Assembly: GCA_913047795.1 (NCBI GenBank)
Contig: CAJWTS010000026.1
Span: 1-48,148, forward strand
DNA length: 48,148 nt
Direction: 5' to 3'
DNA from: an uncultured Verrucomicrobiota bacterium
GTDB taxonomy: Bacteria > Verrucomicrobiota > Kiritimatiellia > CAJWTS01
In this document: piece after piece, positions 27,284 to 34,619 of the stretch
How positions within the stretch are numbered: position 1 is the stretch's first letter
Layout: every line of letters begins with the position of its first letter
Notes under the pieces: model-generated
Told to the model about the DNA's origin: nothing
Database searches by the model: none
Seen by the model: only the letters and a program-made list of their open reading frames with translations
Program-made: the position numbers and the translations under genes

Positions 27284-30200
27284 TCAAATATCATCCAGGG
27301 CACCGTCCAGAATATCTTCGAGATCTTTCTTCTTGAGATCCTCGCTGTCTTCGCCATCCATGAGTTTCTCGACCTGGCTTTTGTAGGCGCCGACGAACTT
27401 GACGTAGCCCCATCGATCGGGATGCAGGCGCGCCTCGGACGGTTCGTCCATGGTGCCCACGGACATCTTGTCGACCCAGTAGTCGCGGGCGACTGTGCGG
27501 CGTCCCTTGTCGGTCGAGAGGACGCCCCAGTCCATTTTCAGGATGGTGTCCTCTTTGATTTTCAGGCCAATGTCCTTAAGCGGAATCGTGGCATACACGT
27601 TGAACTGATTGTCCGATGAAGTCCAATGGATCTTCACGTTAGGAAGCTCGATCACCTGATCGAACCGGGCCGTGCCGCCGGCCTTTGTGGTGGTGTCCCA
27701 TGCATTGCCGGCGGATGCGTTCGGGGCAACCGGTCGGTAAAGCACGGCTTTCGGTTTTCCGTCCGGAGCGGCCAGCACGAGGCGAATATCGCCGGCAGCC
27801 GGGCGCCTCCGTTTCGGATCGGCCTTGGGATCGGTGCCGAGCATCAGGTCAACCGCGGCACCGGTCTTGAAGATGCGTTGGAAATCGTCAGGCGTATTGC
27901 GGAAGGAACCCGCACCAACGGTCTTCCATTCTGCGATGAGAGAATCTTTGGAGTACGACATCCGGAACGATGCACGCATTCCGTAGCGATCGATATGATC
28001 CACATCGTCGCCAAAGCGCGCGGAAGGCGAACGGCGGTTGCAGGTTACGGTTGGCGTGCGGGTATAGATGCTGCGTTCGAGACGTTTCGCTTCCCAGGCT
28101 CGCGTCGATTTCATCATCTCGCGTGTGACCGTGAATTCCTTTTCGAAGCGTTTGAATTTATCGAATCCTCTAACGTCAACAATTGTTGCATGGTTCCCAC
28201 CGATGACGATCTTGTAGGTGTTGTCCGCGTGTATCTTGGTGAAGAATCCGTGAAAATGTTCCTGGCCGGCGGTGATGCCGTCCAGCCGCGCGCCGCGATG
28301 GTATTCGGCGCCCAGGTATCGCCGACGCGGATCCCCTGCGTGGAGCGTCACGTGACTCGCCAGGAGACCATCCGCGGTCCAGACGTTCCACTGTCCGTTA
28401 TTGGCGTGGAATACCATGAATTCGCCCAGGTCGCCTCGCTGCTCGGTCTCATGTCCGATCAAGGCGAACTGGTTATCGACGCGGCCCGGGCTCCACGGTG
28501 CGATATAGAGACCGGATACGTCAAAGGTGGACCAATACGTCCACAACCGGCGGCCTTCCGGCGTATGGACTTGGTTAACCATGTTGTACCCGACGCCCGG
28601 ACCACGGCCGCCCGGCGACCAGTAGTTGCCGTTATCAAGGCGATACATGCCGCCCGGTGCTTTCACCGGCACCTCGTGATAGATGGGTGTACCGTCGGGC
28701 AGGTACTTCTTAACTTCGTAGCGCAGCGTGCCGCCCATGATGCCGAGGTCCGAATCAAAGTCACCGAACGATAAGGTCGGGTTGGTGCGTGCCGAGACCT
28801 GCACCTCGTCTGGATCCATCTCACCATTGCCGTTGAGGTCGCCCCACATGAACTTGAGATTCGCAGGGTTGCGACCGTTCAGCACGTCCAGCATCTTGCC
28901 GCTCGAGAAATGGCCTCCGGCATTGGCACCACCGACGCCCGCGCAGAATCGCATGGTCTGGGTCTTCTCGTCGTAGATATAGACAAACCCGGCGCCGCCA
29001 TATTGGGCGAATTGGTGACTGAGGGGCGTGCTGACAAAGTACTTACGGCCATCGACCCTCTTGACGGTCATCATCGGGCGCCACCCGCCCCAGGGGCTGG
29101 CCTCCCAGAATTTCTCAGAGCGCAGACTGTGAACACGCGATGAAGCCTTGTTCGTGGGGCCCTCCCCCCAGTCGATCTCGAAGACCACGTCCTTGAAATA
29201 CGCGCGTGTCTTGTCATAGGGGTCCAGAACGCCGCCGCCGCCATACTGGGTATTGCCGAGCATCTCTTTGACGAAGGTGCCATCCGTCTTAAAGTGAATC
29301 GTGCGCCGCGGGTTCTCGTGCGGATAGATCAACCAGAGGCCGCCTTCTTTGTCCGCCGACATCGATACGATCTCGCCGAAGCGTCCGGGGTTCCATGGAC
29401 CCGCGGTCTTGGGGCCCGGATCACCGATCAGGTTCAGGAACCTGCCGTCCGGTGAATATCTGCGTACCACGCGTACTCCGCGTCCGTCGTCATACACATA
29501 GAAGTTCCCCTGGTGGTCGATCGTGAGCAGGCGGGGTGCCTTCACGTTCTTCGCTGGAACAATGACGCGACCCGGTTTCGCCGTTCCGCTCTCCATGTCC
29601 ACCTGTACGACGGCCCGGGCATGGATGGCATGCAGGCGGCCGTCCGGCGCGAAAGCGATGGGTCCCGTGATTTCAGACGGCATCTCGCGGACGGTCTTGC
29701 CCGTCATGCCGTCGTAGATCGAAAGGCGTTTCATGGTCAGGGCATCATCTCCGCTCGGGGGCTCGCCGCCGATGTACTGCAGGGGTGCCACGCCGTAGAT
29801 GTTGCAGCGGCGGGCATCGATCGCACCGCCGCCCTGGTCCCTGCGCCGCAAGGCGCGCTTGGGCCACTGCTCCGACACACGAATGCGGATCGCGCGTGTT
29901 TCGTACTCACGTCCAAAGTTCAGAAACCCGTCCAGGTAGCGTGCGAGAATGTTGCGATTGGCACTGGGCATGGATCCGCTACGGACCTTCTGGCGGTAGA
30001 GACCTACGCACTTCCAATCTTTGCTGGTGTGATAGTCATAAATATCGTCGGCCACCGAGGTGTCAATCGACTTGTTGTCGGAACCGACATAGACGTCCAC
30101 GAACGTTTTCATGCCGTCGATTTCCTTGATGCCGATGCCGCAGACTTTTTGCGGCTTGTCCCACTCGAGAATGTAGACACCGGGATTGTCGGGCCAGATG

Positions 30201-32617
30201 TACTTCTCGCGCTGTGCGTGCCACTCGCCCGTGGTTTCGTCGACTTCGCCGGAGCTGACCTTGATCTTTGCGGTTGTGAAGAGGTTTTTGAATCGGCGGC
30301 GCATGATCTGCAGCCCTTCGAGTTGTGCCTTCCACGTCTCATTGCCGAGCAGGCTGTCCAGCGCGGCATCGGCATCACCGAGGCCGTCCATTCCGGTCAG
30401 TTCTCCGCCTGTCTCCATGGAATCATCCGAATCGAAATCTGCCAGTGCGTCGACATCGGACCTGGTAAAGGTGAGTCGCAGCGCACGCGTGACCGTATTC
30501 GGTGGCGCCGCAAGGACCTCCCAGGCGGTCTCGTGGTGGACGGCGAAGGGGGTCCAATCCGCGTCACGCTTGGGGTTCGGCGGATAGTCGGCATTCGGCT
30601 TCAAGACGCTGAGGTGCAATTCGTAGTCATTATGCGTCAGCGCGGGGAACATGACGCCGCCGATCGGCATCGGCTTCTTGAAGGCCACGACGATATAATT
30701 CCGTGGCGAGGAAAAATCGGTGGACGGGATGTACGTCAGGCTGCCCGCGGCATCGAGGCCGGCGGGTGTGCCGGTCAGGCGGAGGAGACGGAGAAAGTCG
30801 CCTTGTGGATAGGCGGGGATGTTGTAGTAGGTCCGGGTCTTGGGGCTGCTCTTCTCCGGAAGCTTCGGCAGGCAAGCGTCGAGGTCCACGTGGCCCGCGT
30901 TCAAGACACGATCGAAATAGGGGAAGGGACCATGGAAAGCGAGATGGACGCGGTTGTCATGCGCCGCCATACCGACCATGATCCCGCGGCGACTCTCGTT
31001 CTTCGGCGTGATAATGTGCTCGGCGCGTCGCGCTTCCGCATCGAAGCGCAAGATGCGGCCGCCTGCCACGATGTACAGCGTCTTGCCGTCCGTGAAGAGT
31101 TTATTGGCGCCCCAGCGCCCGCCCCATTTTTTCTGACCACTGAAGTCGGTTTCGATAATGGCGTGTCCACCCTCCGTGCCGCCTGCCGAGATGTATAGCC
31201 GGTCACCTACCGCTGCCACGGCGGTGTGGTTCGCATGATTGGCCAGCCACCCGTCCTGGACGCGTCCCGGCCACGGGCGGCTGTCGGGCGAGTGCATTTC
31301 GACGCTGGGGTAAAAGGTGTGCTCATAGCGCAACTCCAATGGGGGCGCGTAGATACCCTTCATCCGATAGGTGCCGACGGAGATATACTGTCCTTCTTCG
31401 TCCTTAAGATTCCAGGCGATTCTATTGGGTCCGGCCTTGCGGCTGACCTGCGCGATCAGGTTGCGCATGCGGATGCCCTGCATGTCGTCGACGACCACCG
31501 CGACTTCGGCGTCTTCACCGATCTCGTAATCAAGCAGCACCGGCGGCGGTGCGGCGCTCTTGGGCAGGGTCGGGACCGCTTTGTCGCCAAGGTCTTCCCA
31601 GATGGTCCACTCGTTGATCGCAGCCACCTTGCTGCCCCTGGGGTTCACTTCGCGCAGCGCTAACTTGAAGGCGCGGCTTCGAATGCCGCTCATTGTCAGG
31701 ATGCGGACGTTGCTGCCGCCATTCGGCTTGAACGCGGTTTGGCTAAGCACCTTGTGCGGGACGCGCCGCCACGCTTCGCCCGCCACGAGTGCAGGGCTGC
31801 CCTCCGCCGAATCGCTCAAGGCGTAAAGCTTGTAGTCCGTGACGTTGGACCGCAGGCGCATTGCGAGGGGTGCGATTCCATCGGCGCGCGTCATGATGAA
31901 CCAGGAGGGTTCAATGCTCGTTACCGGTCGGCGCAAGATGTCTTTGCTTTCGCCGATCGTGCCCGCGTTGTGCCAGGTGTCGTCGCGCGGAACGTTCATG
32001 GGGTCCCAGGCGCCGGAGGCCATCTCGCCCTGGCCGAGGCAGTGCGGCGTAATGCTGTGCAGTCGCATCTTAAGCAAGACGAGCTTCGAGAGTCGCGACG
32101 GCCCGAGCCAGCGATTCTCCGTGCAGAGAATGGCACGGGTCTTGAAGCCTGGCGGAAAGATGACGGTGTAGTCACCATCTTCGCGGTCGGCGTCGAGCGT
32201 GAGCCAATCGGCTTCGCGTGTGGGATCGCCGGGAAATGTCGCCGTGGGCTTGAGTGCGCGGAAGGTGGTGCCCTTGGTGTATTGATTGCCGGTCTTGGCC
32301 AACAGGGTGCCCAGGCCGATCGGCTTCGTGAAGGCGATCAGGTAATCGAATCGTTTTGTCTTCCAGTTGGGCGGGCCGCCGGCCGTGAATCCGCTCGGTT
32401 TCGCTGCGGGGTCGAGTGCCGCCTTGAGCGCCTTCTGGTTGACGGGCGCTGGGTTGCCGTCGTTGACGACGCGGCTCGCCTCGAGATCGACATCTATGAT
32501 TGTGGCTGCCGGCGAAAATGCATCGAGCGCAGGGGCGGACATCGCACAGAGCAGGATGCCGCCGATGAGGAAGAAGCAGGCTGGCGCGCGCAGCGGGTAG
32601 AGAGGTTTTGAAATCAC
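27284..32617 (-). CDS. Giant secreted propeller protein with repeated discoidin-like modules
   Basis: The product is 1777 residues with a signal peptide (APACFFLIGGILLCAMSAPA). The only usable start at the 5' end is GTG at 32617. Three discoidin-like modules can be read: residues about 85-180, 630-720 and 810-920. The first two share the motif LKPxAxFPxxPxREADW. Between them sit a FlgD-like Ig domain (about 362-440) and the start of an NHL-type propeller, which resumes after the insertion (about 950-1500). A CBM9-like domain follows (about 1535-1740, ending DRWGYVKFV), then an acidic tail rich in Asp. The FlgD/propeller/CBM9-like core parallels the protein at 19716-23042. Secretion is clear; glycan binding or a surface scaffold role is inferred. 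Confidence 0.76.
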   Translation of the reverse strand: MISKPLYPLRAPACFFLIGGILLCAMSAPALDAFSPAATIIDVDLEASRVVNDGNPAPVNQKALKAALDPAAKPSGFTAGGPPNWKTKRFDYLIAFTKPIGLGTLLAKTGNQYTKGTTFRALKPTATFPGDPTREADWLTLDADREDGDYTVIFPPGFKTRAILCTENRWLGPSRLSKLVLLKMRLHSITPHCLGQGEMASGAWDPMNVPRDDTWHNAGTIGESKDILRRPVTSIEPSWFIMTRADGIAPLAMRLRSNVTDYKLYALSDSAEGSPALVAGEAWRRVPHKVLSQTAFKPNGGSNVRILTMSGIRSRAFKLALREVNPRGSKVAAINEWTIWEDLGDKAVPTLPKSAAPPPVLLDYEIGEDAEVAVVVDDMQGIRMRNLIAQVSRKAGPNRIAWNLKDEEGQYISVGTYRMKGIYAPPLELRYEHTFYPSVEMHSPDSRPWPGRVQDGWLANHANHTAVAAVGDRLYISAGGTEGGHAIIETDFSGQKKWGGRWGANKLFTDGKTLYIVAGGRILRFDAEARRAEHIITPKNESRRGIMVGMAAHDNRVHLAFHGPFPYFDRVLNAGHVDLDACLPKLPEKSSPKTRTYYNIPAYPQGDFLRLLRLTGTPAGLDAAGSLTYIPSTDFSSPRNYIVVAFKKPMPIGGVMFPALTHNDYELHLSVLKPNADYPPNPKRDADWTPFAVHHETAWEVLAAPPNTVTRALRLTFTRSDVDALADFDSDDSMETGGELTGMDGLGDADAALDSLLGNETWKAQLEGLQIMRRRFKNLFTTAKIKVSSGEVDETTGEWHAQREKYIWPDNPGVYILEWDKPQKVCGIGIKEIDGMKTFVDVYVGSDNKSIDTSVADDIYDYHTSKDWKCVGLYRQKVRSGSMPSANRNILARYLDGFLNFGREYETRAIRIRVSEQWPKRALRRRDQGGGAIDARRCNIYGVAPLQYIGGEPPSGDDALTMKRLSIYDGMTGKTVREMPSEITGPIAFAPDGRLHAIHARAVVQVDMESGTAKPGRVIVPAKNVKAPRLLTIDHQGNFYVYDDGRGVRVVRRYSPDGRFLNLIGDPGPKTAGPWNPGRFGEIVSMSADKEGGLWLIYPHENPRRTIHFKTDGTFVKEMLGNTQYGGGGVLDPYDKTRAYFKDVVFEIDWGEGPTNKASSRVHSLRSEKFWEASPWGGWRPMMTVKRVDGRKYFVSTPLSHQFAQYGGAGFVYIYDEKTQTMRFCAGVGGANAGGHFSSGKMLDVLNGRNPANLKFMWGDLNGNGEMDPDEVQVSARTNPTLSFGDFDSDLGIMGGTLRYEVKKYLPDGTPIYHEVPVKAPGGMYRLDNGNYWSPGGRGPGVGYNMVNQVHTPEGRRLWTYWSTFDVSGLYIAPWSPGRVDNQFALIGHETEQRGDLGEFMVFHANNGQWNVWTADGLLASHVTLHAGDPRRRYLGAEYHRGARLDGITAGQEHFHGFFTKIHADNTYKIVIGGNHATIVDVRGFDKFKRFEKEFTVTREMMKSTRAWEAKRLERSIYTRTPTVTCNRRSPSARFGDDVDHIDRYGMRASFRMSYSKDSLIAEWKTVGAGSFRNTPDDFQRIFKTGAAVDLMLGTDPKADPKRRRPAAGDIRLVLAAPDGKPKAVLYRPVAPNASAGNAWDTTTKAGGTARFDQVIELPNVKIHWTSSDNQFNVYATIPLKDIGLKIKEDTILKMDWGVLSTDKGRRTVARDYWVDKMSVGTMDEPSEARLHPDRWGYVKFVGAYKSQVEKLMDGEDSEDLKKKDLEDILDGALDDI

Positions 32618-32622
32618 TGTGC

Positions 32623-32654
32623 TATATAGTCTGGTATAACTCCGATACCGTCAA
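32623..32654 (-). promoter_or_regulatory. Possible promoter of the 1777-residue protein gene
   Basis: On the minus strand TTGACG (32649-32654) is followed after 17 bp by GACTAT (32626-32631), overlapping TATATA (32623-32628). Transcription would begin within a few bases of the GTG start at 32617, so the mRNA would be leaderless or nearly so; no Shine-Dalgarno is seen. Confidence 0.4.
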
Positions 32655-32736
32655 CCGAGAGTATATTCGCCGTTACCGCTTGCGGCCCACAGGGTGGCCG
32701 CGTTGACTGTTGGGGTATGAGGTCAAGAGGGCTCCC

Positions 32737-33300
32737 ATGTCGATAAACGCCTCAAACAGAAAGACAGCAGTGAGTAGCCTTCATTGTTTCTTTGCCGTGG
32801 TGCTGATGCCGGTGGTCCTTGCCGCGGTCGCGTTTTTCCAGATGCACCGTACGCGGACCTATGCCACCACTCCCTGGAAGGGCGGTGGATTCGGCATGTT
32901 CTCCACGATCGATTTTCCGCCCGCACGTGTGCACCGCGTCTACCTTGTTCGGAACGGAGCGATCCTCCCGGTAGCGCTCGATGCTCGCTTTGACGAGGCG
33001 ATGCGTTTAATGCGGAACATTCCGCAGTCGGAGGTTTTGCAGAACGTGGGCCGCGAGTTGGGAGCCTTTCGATGGGTCTTCGCCCACGCGCGCTATACGG
33101 ATTCGGATGCCGTGTTCAGGGATAGTGGTGGGCGCGGGATCGAGGTGTTGGGTCACGGGGAGCGGATTCCGGACGGAACGCGCGAGCTTGCCTACGACGC
33201 GGTAAGGGTTGAGGTGTGGCGCTACACCTTCGATGTCGCGCAGGGCCAGGCCGGAATCCAATTGATCAGCGACGCAAACGTTACGAGGTCGGAACCGTGA
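32737..33300 (+). CDS. Conserved hypothetical membrane-anchored protein of an HTTM-linked pair
   Basis: The ATG at 32737 gives 187 residues with one N-terminal membrane helix (about 15-40; FFAVVLMPVVLAAVAFF). The motif TPWKGGGFGMFSTID right after the helix recalls small proteins I have seen encoded next to HTTM/DoxX-like membrane genes. The rest is soluble and probably extracytoplasmic. A purine-rich stretch, CAAGAGGG, precedes the start. The stop overlaps the next start (GTGA), which implies a two-gene operon. The function is unknown. Confidence 0.62.
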   Translation: MSINASNRKTAVSSLHCFFAVVLMPVVLAAVAFFQMHRTRTYATTPWKGGGFGMFSTIDFPPARVHRVYLVRNGAILPVALDARFDEAMRLMRNIPQSEVLQNVGRELGAFRWVFAHARYTDSDAVFRDSGGRGIEVLGHGERIPDGTRELAYDAVRVEVWRYTFDVAQGQAGIQLISDANVTRSEP

Positions 33301-34199
33301 CCCTGGATGCCGTGCGAGAACCCGGTTGGAAGCGACTCGTGGCGTTTCTGCGTCCTGCGGATGCGGTTGAACTCGTCGCGCGCCTGACGGCCCTGCATTT
33401 GCTGATGCATATCGTGAGCTACGGTGGCGAGTTGCTCGGCCCCGCCGGCGTCGCATGGTCCGTCGCCGGCATTGTTTTCGGGCGCTTCTGCCGCAGGGCC
33501 GGCTACTGGAGCGCGATGACGTTGATTCTTTTTGCGCGCGTGATTCTCGACACGGACCAGTTGGATAATCATTTCTACCTGTCGATGTACTGGAGCGGCG
33601 CGCTAGGTCTGTGCCTGAGCCTGCCACGCGAGAAACAGGCGGCGGCACTGGGTGAGAACGCGCGCTGGCTGCTGGGACTGTGCATGCTCTTTGCCGTCAT
33701 CTGGAAGATCCTTTCGCCGGACTACTTGAGCGGCGCGTTCTTTCATTTTTTCCTCGTTGCCGACAATCGATTTCACGATTTGGCCAAGCTGGTCGCCGGA
33801 GTGACGCAGGCGGATCTTGATCACAATTTGCGAGTCTTCACCGAAGTCCAACAGCCTTTGATCGGGTTACATGGGTACGCAGTCGACCTGCGGTTGCCGC
33901 CCGGTCTGCGACCGCTGGCCGTTCTGCTGACCTGGTGGACGATCGTGATCGAGGCCGTTATCGCACTCGTCTTCCTGCTGCCCTCGACGCGCGAGGTGAT
34001 GAAGGCGCGACACCTCCTTTTGCTCGTGTTTGCGTTCTCGACCTACCTGGTCGCACCCGTCAAGGGCTTTGGCGTAACGCTGATGCTAATGGGCTTCGCG
34101 AATTGCCCCGCGGAATGGAAGTGCTGGCGCTGGGCGTACGTGATGGCGATGGTCTATATCGAAATCAGCGCAATCGGGCTATTGTCGTATTTTACGTGA
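33297..34199 (+). CDS. HTTM/DoxX-like multi-pass membrane protein
   Basis: GTG at 33297 overlaps the preceding stop; the protein is 300 residues with about eight hydrophobic segments spread over its whole length. The stretch WKILSPDYLSGAFFHFFLV and the conserved acidic and aromatic loop residues resemble HTTM (horizontally transferred transmembrane, vitamin-K gamma-carboxylase-like) and MauE/DoxX-type families. I cannot tell which of these it belongs to. It probably works with the small protein encoded just upstream. No catalytic assignment is possible. Confidence 0.6.
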   Translation: MTLDAVREPGWKRLVAFLRPADAVELVARLTALHLLMHIVSYGGELLGPAGVAWSVAGIVFGRFCRRAGYWSAMTLILFARVILDTDQLDNHFYLSMYWSGALGLCLSLPREKQAAALGENARWLLGLCMLFAVIWKILSPDYLSGAFFHFFLVADNRFHDLAKLVAGVTQADLDHNLRVFTEVQQPLIGLHGYAVDLRLPPGLRPLAVLLTWWTIVIEAVIALVFLLPSTREVMKARHLLLLVFAFSTYLVAPVKGFGVTLMLMGFANCPAEWKCWRWAYVMAMVYIEISAIGLLSYFT

Positions 34200-34223
34200 T
34201 GGGAGATGTATGCGGCAGCTTGC

Positions 34224-34250
34224 CTGTCCGCCGGAACAAGCGAAGTGGGA
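34224..34250. repeat. Degenerate REP-like palindrome
   Basis: CTGTCCGCCGGA (34224-34235) followed by GCGAAGTGGGA (34240-34250) is a decayed form of a common bacterial intergenic palindrome whose halves read TCCGCC and GGCGGA with a GCGAAG arm. It sits at the 3' side of the transposase relic, the usual place of a REP element. Confidence 0.45.
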
Positions 34251-34269
34251 ACGTTGGGTCGATAGGGGA

Positions 34270-34575
34270 AAAGCGCCGGCCGCCGCGGATCGAATTCGTC
34301 GGCTTCTTTCACGTTGTTGCAATGGAACGAATGGGTCGTATTGATCTGTGCCGGTGTTGCCGTGCGATCGAACCATCCGGCGGAGCACCAGGGGTGCTGG
34401 TTGGCGACCGGAACGAGGCCGTGCCGGACTGCATTCTGGTGAACGTAGGTGAGCCGTGCCAGGTACGAGCGTTCGCAGGTTAATTTCGTATCCCAGAAGT
34501 TGTGCCAGGTCTTACGGCCTGAAGTGCCAACGAGTTTATTGACTCTTCGAGACGTATTCCCGTGAAGATGACGAT
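34270..34575 (-). pseudogene. Relic of a REP-associated tyrosine transposase (RAYT, Y1/HUH type)
   Basis: The minus-strand translation between these points contains HLHGNTSRRVNKL, GRKTWHNFWDTKLT, ERSYLARLTYVHQNAVRHGL, PWCSAGWF and TATPAQ, the C-terminal signature of IS200-like REP-associated transposases. The N-terminal catalytic part with the HUH and Tyr residues is missing; the similarity starts abruptly about 45 bp from the end of the neighbouring DUF4159 gene. No start codon belongs to it, so it is inactive. The fragment has no frameshift over its preserved length, suggesting a fairly recent truncation. Confidence 0.78.
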
Positions 34576-34619
34576 CTGCAGGTTCAAGGATCACCCAACC
34601 GGGAATGTGTGCCAACCGA

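Noticed and set aside
29513..31198. A 561-codon open frame on the plus strand opposite the 1777-residue protein
   Set aside because: It is the antisense shadow of a GC-rich gene; its translation has no signal peptide, no domain and no ribosome-binding site.
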